NCBI GenBank assembly: GCA_013398275.1
Contig: VZSE01010764.1
Coordinates: 62,001-126,000 of the forward strand
Source of the DNA: Promerops cafer
Taxonomy: Eukaryota > Chordata > Aves > Passeriformes > Nectariniidae
DNA length: 64,000 nucleotides
Direction of reading: 5' to 3'
Below, one piece after another: positions 35,085 through 50,179 of this stretch (position 1 is the first letter of the stretch; the number at the start of each line of letters is the position of its first letter). The notes beneath the pieces were generated by a model that had not been told where the DNA came from, did no database searches, and was given only the letters and a program-made list of their open reading frames with translations. The translations under genes and the position numbers were made by a program.

Positions 35085-38000
35085 CTTTGTTAGCAGAAGT
35101 GAGGGGATGGGTAAGGCATAGTAACATCTTAAGCTGTTTCAGAAGATGACATCTGTCTGTAGTTTAAATAACATAGAGACAAGTCCATGGAGTACCTGGA
35201 ACAGAAATTGTGCCATGAAACTGTGATGACGTACGCCAGCTGATGGTCTTAGAGCAATGGGAAACAGGCAAGCATTAATTCATCCTGGTGCTATACTAGA
35301 AACCCAGTATGTAATGATTATTTAAATGGTAATAACAATAGCTAGTTTCTCAGGTAGAAAAGGAAGAAAAAGACACCTGATCTAAGATATAGGGAATGAT
35401 AGATTCTTTGAAATCCATCATGATGCAGCGTTTGGAGGATAGCCTGGCCTCTCCCTTGGAACACAGCCCTTGTAATGTCATTTCATGCTTTAAGCCCACA
35501 GATATAATTATCTCATTCTGCTCTCAACACTGTATAGGTCACCACAGTTGCTGAGTTTAAGCTGTGCTGGAAGGGAAATGGACACCCAAGGAGGTCTCAG
35601 TGTGGATGTTTGTAGTGCCTGCCACGAGTTACAGAATTTAAGCTTTGTTGTCTTATGTTGGTTTGTCTACACCCCTTTTCACCACAGCATCCAAATGCCT
35701 TCCAGGAGTGTGTTAAGTGATGTGGCTAAATATCTACCACTCTTTCATTTCAGGCTCAAAGGCAGAACTGTGTAGGCAGGAGAGGGTTGGGGGTTTACTT
35801 TTTATTTTAGGGGTTTTATCTTAAAGTGTTGATGTTACTGTATGTTTACAACAAAGAAAGTAATCTAAGGGGGTAGAAGGTGGTGTAGCTTTGACAAGCC
35901 TTTACTCCCATGAGAATTTATTCAGCGCTAACAGAGCAAGAAATTCAGATAACTTTGAAAATGCACATCTGCATTTAGCTATGAAAAGCCAGTATGTGGG
36001 AAGGGGGTGCTTGTGATGCTTTGTCTTAAGATGAACTGCACGTTGTGTTCTAGGTCGTGCACCTCCAAAGGTAATAGTGCCATACCCATGTATGTATAAT
36101 AGTACCATGTATCATGTTGCTGTTTCAGGGAAGGGGTAATGGAAACCCAGCTTTGGTTACATCTGTAATCTGCCAGGAGGAGACAGGGGTTCTTAAAACA
36201 GATGCACAAGATTAGTGGCAGCTCAGAGTCCAGGGCCATCACCAAATGAATTAGCAGGTTAACCAATAGTGTTTGCATACCCTCAAAGAAATGAGACTAC
36301 AAAAAAAAGTTTTCTTTGTTTACATAACCTCTCCCCTGCTTGAGATCGGCTTCAGTCAGCTTTTCCTCCTTGCTGAGCTGCTCTGTTGAAGCACTCTACT
36401 GTCTCACTGGTACTGATAACACCTAAGATCTCCTGAAGGACTGTGCTGCTGGCACTGTGGGTCTTCACATTGCCCAAACAACCTACCTGCAGGCCACATG
36501 TTCATGGTAAATTCTAGTTGAAAGGATTAGTTGTCAGGGTGTACATCTTCTTATTTAGTGGACACTTTCATAGAGGCCCCAAGAACATTCTCCTGCACTT
36601 CTAACTCCTCACAGAGAGGTCACCAATGTCTTGAATTGTGTAACTTGAGGATGAGGAAGCACTATCACATGTCCCGTGAAGTTTCTGTGCTGTCCAGCTA
36701 TCATGCTTCATCCAAATAATATGTTTTGGGGTATTTTTAAAATTACTTTCAAATCTAAACTTTCAATCCTTAGATACATGTCCAGTCAGCATTCTTTCTT
36801 TAAACTTTGATTTTTTATGTGGAGAACTGCTATCATATCATATTCAGTGAATTACTTTTGAGTTAGATAAACTGTCCCCTCTGATTTTGTTCATCCTACC
36901 AGCCAAAACCAGTGCTGACATCTCAGTCACAAATACATGATTGAATTCCCACCTTGTTTTCTAACTATCAGAAGCAATGACAAAAAAGACTCACTTCAGA
37001 AGCTCAGAAAGCAGCAGCACAAAAACCAGGTCTTTAATCCCTTTATCGTTGTGAACTTGAGGCTGGTTTAAGAGCAGCTGTTATGCAGTTGTCATCGTAC
37101 AATCACTTAGGAAAGGTCACCAAGTAATGATGTTCGCACACCAGCAATCACACAGTGTTACTCAATCACTAGAAAGTAAATGGATGGAGAAGCCAAACCT
37201 TCCCCCTGGCTGCAAAGGCCTCCAAAAAGAGCAGTAACACAGTGTGAACTATTCATACAAAGATATATCTGTAAAGCACACATTAGCTTATTGTATATTT
37301 ATACCTGTGCACAGCTATTTCTAGGATCATTTCAGCAGGGTACTTCAGTCCACCTGCAATTTGAAGTAAATGAGTACTCCCACTGAAAACAACAGAACCA
37401 TCCATGTCCCTGAAGTTACATGTCCTTTAAATAAGTCTGCAAGTTGAGGCCTTTAATTCCTGCCAAACAGACCTTAATATACTGTGGCAAAAAACTACAA
37501 GCTGCTTATGCAAATGGTCTAAAAAAGTACTTGCTGTCTTTAAATTATATCAGGGTCTTGTGATACAAGATAAGTTAAAGAGGGTTTGGTTGACGGGGGA
37601 CAGAGATGTATTTTGCAGAATAAGTGTCTTATTTCTGAGTGTCTTTCCTAGTTGTGTATCCCACTCTTGTGGGATCCCTCATGTGCTTCATAGGCTTCAT
37701 AGCTATGAGGGAACATTGCCATTACTGGGACCTGTCTGTTCAAAAGAAGTTTTTGTCTCCCTGCTAAAAATTTCTCAGTGCTTCTCAGGTTTCTAAAACA
37801 TCTCCTGTGTCTGCTTTTTCTGTGCTAGGGTTGAACGGAATCAGAATCCAATACTCCTGTTGATATTGTACTACCAGCCATGATATAATCAACTACTTCC
37901 TACCTTCTTCTTTCTAAAAGCTACTCTAGATTTACTATTGGTGTGTATTTTCTTAAATTTTGCGCAGCGACTTCCTACCTCCCTTTCCTGAATGGCCACT

Positions 38001-41000
38001 GTTAATTTAGACCTACTCAGAAACGTTTTGGATTCTATCTAATCTATTTTCTATTTATACCACATTCATCACCATGGTAGCTGAATGCCTTAGAAAGTGC
38101 CTTTGAGGTAGAGGCTATGCAAAGCTTATTTTAAACCACTCTGATTCTTTGCCTTTAAAATTGAATTCTCACAACTTCATCTTACCCTAGTTGAGAAATT
38201 GCCCTTTTGCACTTTGCAAGGAACCGTCTGTAATTTGAAGCCAGTCCAGGACTTGGGACCCAGTGTTAGCTGAGAATATCAGCTGCAGCAACTCTCACAC
38301 CTATGTAAACAGTACACTTATATTTTGATAGTTCTCATATTCAAAGAGAAATATTATAGAACATATAGAATGTTCATAATTAATCAAAGCAGCAGTCCCT
38401 CAAACGTGAGCAAAACCAGGAGACTTGAAGTAAACTCTTGATCACTTTCACCTATGTTAACGTGCCCATCAACCTCAAAATCTGATTATTGACTGTACAG
38501 TCTAAGTCTGCATATTGTGGTATATATGTATATATAATGACATAACTGTGTCACATAGTTTTAAAACAAAACACCCAATTTTGTTCCGTATACTCAGTTC
38601 TGCATACTTTGAGATGCTGCACCATAAAACTTGCAAAAAATTGCAGCTCTAATTTTAAAAAGAGTACACCAAAAGCCATATTTTTACATCAGGGCATTTT
38701 ACACCTGCACTTCTGAAGAATTCTGGCAAACAACAGAAGGTCTAGCCAGTACCTGGGGAAGGTCTGAACTACTCCATTCATCTTATCTTGCTTAACAATC
38801 CCAGCAATACTCTAATGAATTGTAAATTTAAGGAAGAAAAAATAAGTCTGCCCATATTGAACATGGGAATAGCACAGACTCAGTTGTATTTGTCAAGTTT
38901 TTATGTTATTTGTAGTGTTCACTTTCAAATTCTTCCTTTGGGTTTTCAGTTTGGTATTCTTAGGAAAAAAGTTTATATTATGTGATCGTTTCTTCCCTCC
39001 CTCCAACAAACTCACTGGGAAATTTCAACCAAACTTGAGTCAAGGGTAGAGGCCTGGAAGATTTTCAGGAGTGGTGTAAAGAAAATTGCTGAGAATCTTA
39101 CAGGGAAAGGCCAATATCACCCTCACAGAGAGACTGCAGCATCAGCACAGCTCTATTATTAGACAACAACAAATTAACAAATTAACAAATTACAACCCCA
39201 GAGGCAACTTCCCAGGTGCCACTGTCTAAAGGACTATTTGCTTATTTTGCCTGAAATAGCTACAGAAACCCATCAGAAAGGCATAGAACGCAGCAACACA
39301 GCGGTGAATTTGGCACTGTTGGAGTATGGCCTCCCAAATAAAAAACACCAAGACAGAGAGAGATTAAAGTTCATGCAGGGGTACTCCAGGATGCAAACCA
39401 TAACCCAGCTCCACACAATATAGAACCACCCCCGCTCTAAGAAGTGCATCACCCATATATGTGTGCTGAACCTCCTGTCCAATGGTTCCATCCTTAAATA
39501 AAATTGCCTGCAAACTGAACTGTGCCTCTGTTACTCTAGATTGACAGCTGCACATCTTGTCTCTTGTGCACTGAATGGAATATTTTCTCCTATCACTGGC
39601 TGAGTCATTAAAATACCATTCAGATAACTTCTGTGCAGTGCAGTTTTTATCGATATCAAACCTGCTTGAGTTTCGTGGTTTGCTAAGTTTCCCATGACAT
39701 GCTGTTCATAAAGCGTAGATGTGTTTGTCACAACAATGCCATATGAAACCTCCTCTGAGGCCCAGAAGACCTGATGGTAATAGAGAAGTGATTTCTTCAT
39801 ACAGACCATGAAGCAAACAAGACATCACAATAATCTGATGAGATGATCTCGACATCCTCCAGCCCAGCCTACCTCTGCAGACATGTCGGTAGACTCGTTT
39901 GGACAAGCAGTTTGTTGTTTTGTTTTCTTTTAAAATACATCAAATGAGTCAACACATCAACAAAGCAACAACATATTTTTCCAGTTGCTAAATGCATTTG
40001 TTAATCAGCCAAACCAGAGGTACAGTGGAGCCTCTTTGTGATGAAGTCTTTGGTTCTCGAAGTCACCGCAGCACTGTCACACACAACACAAACACCATTT
40101 CGATCTGATCAGGCTTTAAGAAAACATTTTTTGCAGCTGAATAGAGCTGCTCAAAACTCACAGACATCCAAACTGCATGTGACAGGATCAGCCCCAGAGG
40201 CACAAAATGGGGTCTGACCATGCTTTGCTGCAGGAGTAGGGCAGTAGCTGGTCTGAAGCACCGTTAAAAGCAACATGTCATTCCTCATCTCCTAAACCCT
40301 GCTATTTAGACCAACTATCTCTCTGAGTCTGTGTGTAACTTTCCTAAGCAGCAGAACTATTTTTAAAAAAGCTTTTGAGGAAAAACTTGTGAATTTTTCA
40401 GGTTGCAACAAGTCACACACCAGAAGGGCTCTGAGGCTGGTACTGGCATACAGTAATTGGAGGTGGAAACCCAGCCTTCCACAGAGGCCAGGGGCTAATT
40501 CTCTTCAGTTACATGAAAATCCTGGGATATTCATTCTGCCAACAGTGAACTGGGCTGCTTTATTCTCCAAGGCCTTCCCACAAAAATATTCTCAAAATCT
40601 GGAGCTAGACCTTATTGCTAACTCAAGCAAATACATCTTTATTGTGCATTTGCATATTAAAATTCCCCAGAATCTCTAGTTGGACTTAACTCACTGCAAG
40701 TATTCATCCATTTAGCAGTAAAAATGCTGAGTGTGAGGTGTTGTTTTGACTCTAAGTTCACAGGTCCAACATCCAACAGCTGTCACTCACTGCAAAGTGC
40801 TCAGACCTGTGGTAATTGTCCATTGATTTACACCTTTTTTTCCTTCTCTACCTCAAGCACGATAAAGGTTTATGCAAGCCTCAGCATTTTAAAGTTATAT
40901 AAGCTCAGTCACTTTCAAAACTTATTATTTCCCTACATAATATATCAAGGGAAACCCATCTTCTCCTTTATGGACAAAGATAATTTTCTCAAATATGTTT

Positions 41001-44000
41001 TGCTGCTGCTTCCCCCTCAGCTCCTGTATCTCCACTCATACCTCCCTGCATCCAGCTCCACTTGTTTCGGGGCACTGAAATATTTATCAACTAGCAGACA
41101 AACTAGGCTTTTTCCACAAAGTACAGAATTTTGCTAATAAATAACAAAATGCTTTGATACTACAGCCGTACAGAGGCAACCCCCGTGTCCCAAGTCTCCT
41201 GTATCATGGCATCAGCGTTTGCGAAAACAAAGACTTTCAAGTCTGTGGACACCTGGTTTCACACACCACCTTCACGTACACCGTAGTGCAACAGGTCTGT
41301 TCTGCAACTGGAAATAAAAAATACAATTGCAGCACCTGTAAACATATGCAAACCATTCCTAATCTTTGTATCTCAGCTACGGGCAGCAGTGAGGGCGCAG
41401 CCGCGCAGAGTGGGCTGGGGACGATTAACCGAGTGGGTGGCGCTTCCATTGATCTCTTCACCCAGCTTGTTGCCCAAGCACAGTAGATCAAAGTTAAATT
41501 AAATGTACTTACCCACACTACAAGCAGACCCCCAGCTGAGGCAGATGTGCACGGCCACTATGCCGTAAATCCTTGCATATCAGATTTCCTCTTGCCTATA
41601 CTCCCACTCTGAGAAAGGCTTGTAGCAGCTCTTTAGAGCAGCTAAGGAAGAAGTATTTCTCTGGGACTTGTGTAGGTGCCATGCTTTCCTCAGCTGGTTT
41701 TGTTTTGTTGTTTGTGGGGAGGTTTTTTTGCATAAAAAACTGTCATTACAGCAGCTCAGGCTATCACACCATGAGGTTCAAAGTAAGAAAGACTATCAGC
41801 AGATGCAAGCAGTAAGGTGAATTCAGTACTAATAATTTCAAAGCCTGACAAGAGGAAAGTGGGAATCACATACTGACAAAATAAGCAGATGCAATCAAGC
41901 AGCTGCACCCTTTACAATAGAGCAAGTTTTTATCTTATCTATTCATTGCAGATGCACTATTACTTTTCCACTTAGCCAGACACTCTGGCTCCCTCAGGAA
42001 AGGTATGGAATTGGCCTGAAAAAAATAGGAAAGAAAAATGTTCGTACTGTTTGAAAAATGTATCTGCTTCACAGTTTTGTGGATAAAATATGAGATTCTA
42101 ATGTAATTCAGGAGCTGAGAGTTCCATAGAATGAGGCAATAAAGATTATCCAGCAGTCACAGTCTGCCGGGCATGCTGCAGGGACACAGTCACTGCATCA
42201 TCACTTTGTGAACCCTTACCTACTTTCTAATGACAATGTCATGGGTCATCTCTGTGCACCACACCCCAGACACCAGCATTTCTGCTGGGATTTGAAAAAA
42301 GCAAAATACAAGGGGCTTGTTCTAAATTGAGTTCTCTAATACAATTAAGTTTTTTTTTTAAAAAAAAACAACCCTGCTGATTTAATAGCCAGAAGGTCAG
42401 GTCCTCCCCATTTACCTTACCAGCAAATCAGCTAGTTTGGAGAACTCAAAGTAGTGATTCTGGCCACTTATTGCAGTACCAAATAACTCCCAGAGGAACT
42501 TACTGTATACATATGTGTGTGTGTGTGTGTGTATATACATCAATATCAGCTTTTGTCATCACTTTGGAATAAACCTTACCTGAGGTCTGAAAAAGAAGAA
42601 ACATAGTGAGCCCTTAAAGGCTGCCTCATAATTTTGCTTTCTGCAAAGCTCCCTGGAAACAAAGTAAAATAAAACATGATCTTAGTGTGTCCAAGTGAGC
42701 CTTAAACAGGAGTTCACTGCTGAACACAGGTGGAGATGACAACTCGGTCTCTGCAGCACGCTCCCAGGGTGTTAAAGACCCAGACTCTTCTTTCCTACAG
42801 CTGCCACTTCTCTTGCAAGATCTTCCAGCTATTGGAATATAAACTGCTCAGCCCCACTCCTGTGCATCTCCTATGACAGCTGGCTCACTGAGCTGCAAAG
42901 AGGACAACATTCAGTGGCCCAGTGAGAAGCTAAGCATCAGACTCCTTAATTATGAGACCTCCACAAGACAGGAATCTGGTTCCCACTCAGTGACTGCCTG
43001 TATTTTTCCATTTAAGAGTCCACCTATCACTGCCTACCTTCCTACAGCTCAGTATTCTTGATCTGCAAGGGACAGAGACTCCCCCAGGCAGTCCCAAGTC
43101 AGGCACCTGGTCTCAGATACATCTTCATCTCATCATCTATCCCAGGAGCTTCTTCCTCAGCCCACAGGCTTCATCATCCCATAGATTCATTACAAACAAA
43201 AGGAGAGTTATTGCCTCCAGCACACTGTCATGGCCTCTGAGCTATCTGTCTTCACTTGGAATCACTGCCTGATGGCCAGGAATTAGTTTTGAAGCATTAT
43301 TTCACTTTAAACTAATGCCTGAAGCTACTGGGTATATCAAGTCTTTCGTTGTTTTTTCAAAAGCACTTGTGCAACCTCAGATCCCCAGAGTCACTTTCAA
43401 ACTGACTCATTGAAAACACACTCTACAGCCTCCAGTTATCTCCAGAGGACAAGAGGTGAGTAAGACTGAAAAACAAAGGAGGTAGGAAGATATATATAAA
43501 TACATCTGTATATACAATGATAACATTTAACATCATAAGAAAAATTCATAGAAAGATATTTCACAAATTACATAAACCATTAAGTTTTGGAGTACAGATG
43601 AAAAACTCCTTTACATAAACCAAGGATATATTTCCCTTTCAGTAGAGGATTCTCTAATGGTCCAGTGGTTTCTCTTATCAGTGCTTTGAACTAAATGGTA
43701 GTTCCTCTGTTTGGAGGTAGTGAGGTTCAAACCAGGAAGAGCTTCACTAATTAAAAACTTCTATTTTAAACTGAACTATATGTCAAAGTAGAATATAGAT
43801 CTTGACTGTCACTTGACAGTTTCTCCCAAATTCCCCTTTGATGCCCAGCTTGGCACCCAGAACCTGTAAGCAGGCTATTTCCTCCTCATCCTCATGAAGC
43901 AAACTGCCACAGGGTTGTCTTGTCTCCTTGCAGGTGGCAGGAGGAAGTCATCACAAAAAGGAAATCCTAACATAGCCTGATGAGCAATATTTTGAGCGGC

Positions 44001-47000
44001 TTTGTCTGCTAAAGGAGTCCCTGCTCCTACATTGTTTCTCCTTGTACCTCCTAGGTTGCTGCAAATAAATTAGAGCAGGGAGCTGAGCTAGATAACCCCC
44101 CACCTCTTCTTTTTCAGCCAGAGTTTTTTTAAGTCAGATTAGCTCTCCCTTTGCACTTCACCACATGCCCAAATGCTTGTGCCAGAGTAGCAGAAGGAGG
44201 AGTAAGAGAGTGGGAAGAAGTGGCTGGAAGTAGGAGGAAGTGAGGGAGCAGAAGGGACTTCAGCTTTGAGGCCTGCAGCCTAAAAAAATAATTCCCTCAC
44301 TGGGATCAAGGACTCCTGGGGTGCCCCTGTGAGGATGGATGTGCTCACTCCCTGAAATGCTAAACTTGATGAATCTCCATGTACTGGCAAATACCTAATT
44401 TGCTGTAATGGAGATCTGCCACTGAATGCATCATTTTCCAGCGGGGACATTACCTGTAACAGACAGAGGGTTTCAGGCAACCACTGCCAACATCTCCCTC
44501 AGTGTGTTGGCCTTTGGGCTTTTTGTCTTAGGGCACTAAACAGATTCTTACTTAAAGCAACACTGCAGGCAGGCGTTCTGTTGCCTCGGATTCACACAGC
44601 CCACAGCGCAGTCACAGAACCTGCAAGCAGCTCAGTTATATTTAGAATCCCACATTGTCATTACTTTCAACCTTCAAAACGGAGGAGGGGGCGAAATAAA
44701 GAACAGAGGCAGATGAGGAATGCACAGCTGGAGAACGTCAGCAGGCATCGAAGCACTGGCTGGGCCTGGTTCAGCTCCTGTTTAACTGAAAGGGGGTGGG
44801 CGAGCCTGGGAAAAAGAAAATGAGCATTTATTTCTCCTGCCGTGGCCAACACCTGGCTGCCTCTGCAAAGACAGTGCTCTGGTAATCCTCCAAGCATCGT
44901 TTTCTGTGCCAAGTCACTGCTGCCACTGAGGAATGAGCAGGGGTGGGAAAGGACACAAGTCAAAGAGCTGCCAGTGAGGAGGGGAGCACGTGGCTGCTAC
45001 CTGGACTGAAATATCCCACAGGCAAAGCACAGCGAGACAACATGCCATAATGACAACAGGGACTGAAAATAAAAGGTGATAAAATAAAAAAAGAAAGTGG
45101 TGGCACAGTTCATTTGGCCATATAGAGGTCAATGCATGGTCATATGTAAGCAGAGATGCTTGTAATTAATGATTTAAATAATTTTTTTCTAATTCCCTTG
45201 GATGTGAAGTGGGATTTTTTTCCAAGACAGGATTCCAAGAGAAAGAGGGCAATATTGAAGATATTTCTGCAATAAATATTGAAGTTTGAATTCTACCTCC
45301 AAAAGATACTTCCACAATCGCTCAAACTTATCAGCACGGTTTCCTGCTCATTCTCCAGGCCCCTCATTTATGTCTGTGTTAAAACATGAGCAGAGTTGCT
45401 TCCAAGGGAACCAAACTGACCTACTTGTGTTCCCTCTCAGTGCTCCTAAGGCAGATTTATTTAACTTCTCAGAGGCACCTCATCTCTTAATAGCATGGAG
45501 AACACTTGCTCCTGCAGCTGTAATAATGAGTAAAATCAACCAAATTATGCCTTTTTTTATCTCCATGCTACTCTTTACATTAATTTGTGGGGTTGGGGAT
45601 TACTTTAGTGAAGGCTTTGGCCTGTTGAGGCGTTGCCAATGGCAAGAGGGAAAAGAGAACAGAAAGAAAGATTCTGGCTATTTTATTTTATTTTTGAAGG
45701 AACTATTAGGTTCACTTTAGATAAGCAGGCAAACACAATCTGCAGAAACCTCCAGATTATGGGGTAAGAAGAGCTTTTCTGAGCTCCCATAACTCTGTTA
45801 CTCTAGAAATAATCCCTGTTATCCTTAATTTCAGAAAAAAACCCAAGCAATATTAGGGGCTGTCATGGTCAATTAGAAGCTGAGGTGTTAATCTCAGAGT
45901 CCTAACCACATCAGCCTCCATTTCCCCTCTTTTGCAAACCAGCCCCATTCTTTCCTAGTCCTTTGTTCTCAGCATCCTCAGCACCAGTCAGACCAGTGAT
46001 TGCACTTAAGTGATGCACATATTTTGCAGATGTTTCCATATCCCATTCTCCTTCTACAACTGCATCCTGAGAAGCAGATTTTTTCTGTAGACACAGATAA
46101 GTCTCTTAGAAAGCCAGGACCTTTGTTGATGGCTGTGAGGTGTCAGAAAGCCTGCTCTTATTGCACAGGGTCCTTGTAGCAATTTTTAATATTTCAGTTA
46201 ACTTCTGAAATACCTGTTGGACATGGAGAGGTTCTCAGAAATCCATGGCCATGGGCTGTGCTGCTCCCACAAGTCTGCTACTGCTTCCCAGCTTTCCAAG
46301 TTGTCCTAGATCATCTCCTTTGTTATTGACCATCTGTTTAATCAATCCAAGCAAGTGCTTGCATGCAGGTCTTTGGGGGAAGCACTGTAACACACCTGTT
46401 GCTGCTGTTCCTATGTGTGAACTCACTCTTGTTGAAATTCTGCTGCCATCAGAGGATTTATCCAGAAATTGTTTTAGCCTATGGATCTATCACAGTTCCC
46501 TCACAAATGAAAGGGTAGAAACTGCCCTATGTTGGGTCAGGCACAAAAAGCATTTTGGATCACCTCCAGGTAGTTTGGCAACAGGGTATTTTCTTCTGGA
46601 CACTTCATTGCATGCTTCAGAATTTCAGGCTTTGTTTTTGAGACTAAATCTCACAAAGGATAAATTAATTTCTGAGATTTAACAGTGCTTTGAGGTCTCC
46701 CTGCAACTGTAGTCACTTTTTGCCAAGATAAATACAGAAGCATGGCCTGGCCTCTCTCACTTCTGGTTTCATGATGCCATCTCTGCACCAAGGAACTGAG
46801 CACCAAAACTGGGGTACCATCCTTCCTCTCACCTCCTCCAGGTCCCAGCAGCTTTGCAAGGCTGACCTGGCTCAGTGCACGACCACCAGCACAGCCCAAA
46901 GGAGACAGCAAGAACGTGCAGCCCAGAAAGGGTTCACATCCTCCAGGAGCTGCTTGATTTTATGTTGTTTTAAAGCAATCAGGAAATTACAACCTTAGCC

Positions 47001-48470
47001 TGCACATTGAAAATTTTAAGTTACTCAGGTGATTTAAACTTTGGTGAAGTGTTTAATGTTTCAATAGAACACTGTTCACTGCTGCACTGATTATCACAGA
47101 TTATGGCAGTGAAAGAGGTGAACATGTTTTTGTGATCTACATAAGTTGAGAAAGTCTGTCAGAAAACCACATTTGCAAAGAAAGGATGTTATCACACACT
47201 TTACCCCCCAGAGACTACCATTACCAAATCACAGTTCTAACTTTTTTTCCATATGTAGTAAGAGGAACTCTTCTTGTAACCTATTCCTCAGCAAGTTTGT
47301 TACAAACATGCCTCATCTGAAGATTCAGGCCATTACTGCTTATGTGAGTACACAGAACATACAGTTGGTGGAAATAAATGTGGTTTATATTTTTTTTATA
47401 TACTTATTTAGAATTATTTGAGAATTAATTTTCTGCAGATATACTTGAATGTTGCCTTACAAATTTGCTGCTTTAGTGAACATTGCTATCAGCAGTTTAT
47501 TGTGAGGGCATGTACAGAAAATCAAGCATTGAAATAGGTATGAACACAAGCAAAGTGAATACATTTAGAAATTAGAGAAAGTTTTTTTGCAGTAGTGTCA
47601 GGACACAATGAATATAGGAAATCAAAACACAGGATAATGTTCCCAGGCCATGACAAGCCATCTAACCTAACAGAATATTTGATGGCTATTTTCTTTAACA
47701 ACCAGTAGGAAGAGGTTTCCCATCCTAGGGGAGTTTCAGTATTTCAAAACCCAAAGAGCAAATTCTTGTACTCTAATTCACCAGTGAGCTGAGCTAACAA
47801 GAACATTTTTTAAATCCTTCATTTTAACTATGGCCTCCTTTCATTCAAATATCTTAGTGTATGTAATGTTAAGGTTAGAAAAAATGTTTCATGGGGCAGG
47901 TTTCACACTTGAATTGTTAACCTATGATGTCTCAGCAACTTCCAAAACACTTTTACCTGTAGACTTTGGAGATGAGATATCCATTCAACCTGTTTTTATT
48001 TCAGCCAAGAGAGTCCACAAGAAATTTTTTGTTTTCTGACAGACTTTATTCTCTGATAGGAGAACTACAGATTGTTAAACTGTTGACTGACTCAATTCTA
48101 TGTTGCTCCCATGACCAACTTCCATCCCCATGACAGAAGAACTACAAGCATGCCAGGGTGCAGGATGTTCTCTGCAACTCTCCACATGTGCAACTTCATA
48201 GCAGGTACTGCCAGTTGCCTTACACAAGAGACTCTCCGAGGCTGATGTAACATCCATCATGGATAATGCAGCTTTCCACAGTACCAGGAGACTGGAAAGG
48301 CTCTGAAAAAGCCATTGCAGAGCCATCTTTGATCCACAGTCATGGTCACAGATGTCCAGTTTGCACAGACTGGAACTTCTGAGAAATTTCTAAGCAAGGA
48401 AAACCCTACAGACCCAGGCAGGTCACAGGCAAACTCACCTGAGACTCCTCTAGCTGCTGTGTGGAAACAA
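35085..48470. other. Intergenic DNA, no gene recognised
   Basis: About 13 kb of AT-rich DNA. Open frames such as 40724-41137, 45286-45720 and 46245-46682 have no recognisable motif, splice partners or promoter. A TG dinucleotide run lies near 42514-42532 and a short 'attaacaa' repeat at 39171-39190. I saw no RNA gene. Confidence 0.65.
42514..42532. repeat. TG microsatellite
   Basis: A short run of about nine TG units flanked by 'tatac/atat' sequence. Confidence 0.9.
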
Positions 48471-48472
48471 GG

Positions 48473-49330
48473 ATTGCAGAGTCAGAGAAACAGGAATAAG
48501 CTGCTGAAGGCCATTTGAACCAACCTCCCACTCAAAGCCAGACTGTCACCAACTATAAATCAAACCAGCTGTGGATTCATTTGGCTGAATCTTCAAAACC
48601 TTCAAGGACCAAGATTTCATAACTCTTCCAAAAAATGTATTCCAGTGCTGTACTGTCCTCCTACTGAAGAAATTCTGCTAATGTCCAGTTTCAATCTCCC
48701 AAGATGAAAACTGTGGCCCTTGCCCTCAAATTTGCTCCGAGTTTCCACATTTAACAATAGGTTTCCAGTTTGTGTTGCAGCATGAGGTTATTCTGCTCCA
48801 GGTGCCAGGCTTCACACACCTTGCTGAATGTCTTAAGGTCCAATCCAAAGGTGTTTTCAGTCCCTCTGGACTGAAGCTCTGTTGTTCAGGGTGCTAATCA
48901 TTTCCCTTAGTTTAGCATCACACACAGGTTTTTAGAATTTGCATTCTCACTGATCACCATGAAAATATTGAACACCACCAATCTTGAGGTACACAACTAC
49001 TGAGTTTTGGGCTGTTGATAACTGTTTTTCAATCCTCATGGTCCAGTCAGTTTTCAATGGATCTAACAGTCTGTTCATCCAAGCTGTACTTCCTCATCTC
49101 CAGATAAGGATGCTATAGAAGCCTTACTGAAGAGATAAGGTATTACATCCATTCTCTCATCATTTTAGCCAGTCATTTCACCATAAAAAGCAACCAGGCT
49201 GGTCAAGAACAATTTACCTTCAGTAAATGAATCCATCCTCACTCTTCATTTTCGTTACCATCTTGCCATTTGTGTGTTTCTAAGTGGATTCCCAAAGGAT
49301 GTGCTCCATGAAGAGCAGGCTTGAGCTTTG
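48473..49330 (-). mobile_element. CR1 LINE relic with reverse-transcriptase remnant
   Basis: From left to right it reads as the reverse complement of the CR1 3' end: an 'agagtcagagaaacagg' tail relic, then 3'-UTR blocks ('gaaccaacctcccactcaaa', 'ttccagtgctgtactg'), then the distal part of the coding region. The coding part is recognised from 'cagtcagttttcaat', 'ccaagctgtacttc', 'gaagccttactgaag', 'agccagtcatttcac' and 'gtaaatgaatccat'. These match the avian CR1 antisense blocks for the end of the reverse-transcriptase frame. It has no long open frame and is an ancient, inactive copy. Confidence 0.75.
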
Positions 49331-50142
49331 GGAGCAGTGGCAAGGGCAACATCACACAACACCTAAATTTATCCACAGATATCCAGATATTGGTGTATGA
49401 CTGCTTGCAGCAGCCAGGTGTAGTGAGGTTAGCTCAGACCCTACAAACAGTTTACCCACAGTAGGACAGACTTGGTCACTTTACTGAGCAAGCTTATGTG
49501 GGGGCTTGGAGCCATGGTGCAATCAGACTGCCACAGAAAGCCTGTCTGCAGTGCCAAAGATGGGCAGTCACTGCAGTAAATGTACCCCAGGTCTTTCTGA
49601 CAGATGGAGCTCACAGGCTGTTCAGGCTCAGCTTTAGGTATCTCTGGGATGAGAGCACGGTCAAGTCCCAGTTTTAAGACAACAGTCAAAAACAAGGCAT
49701 TCCCTGAATAGGGTCTGGAGTGAGGTAAAAGTCTGGTGTAGCTTGAACAACAGTTTATAGCCTTCTATAAAAACATACCTTTTTCTATTACTACTGGCAG
49801 CTGATCTGACAGTGTTATCTCTCTACTTATATTTCATGCTTCCTAATTCCAACATATGATGGCACTTCACTTCCCAATATCCATTGACATTCTTTTGATG
49901 TATCTTTTGGGCTAGTGCCTAAGCACATTTGCAAATAGTTTAGTGCTCAATTTAAGGCTGAATATACTCCCAGAATTCCTTGGGCAATCAATTATTTATT
50001 ACTTACAAGTGTTAAGATCAAAAAGAAAAGAAATAGATGTATATTCCACACTGACAGGAGGTCTATGGGGATTACAGAAAACAGAAACTTTAATGCTAAA
50101 TTTGTGTAAAAAGGATAAAATGGGGATTCCCTAGTCAGTTAA

Positions 50143-50179
<37 letters not shown>

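Noticed and set aside
40724..41137. 137-codon plus-strand open frame
   Set aside because: Serine/leucine-rich translation without a known domain, in AT-rich intergenic DNA.
45286..46682. Two open frames of about 145 codons (45286-45720 and 46245-46682)
   Set aside because: No recognisable motif, promoter, splice partner or codon bias; lengths are within chance expectation for 64 kb searched in six frames.
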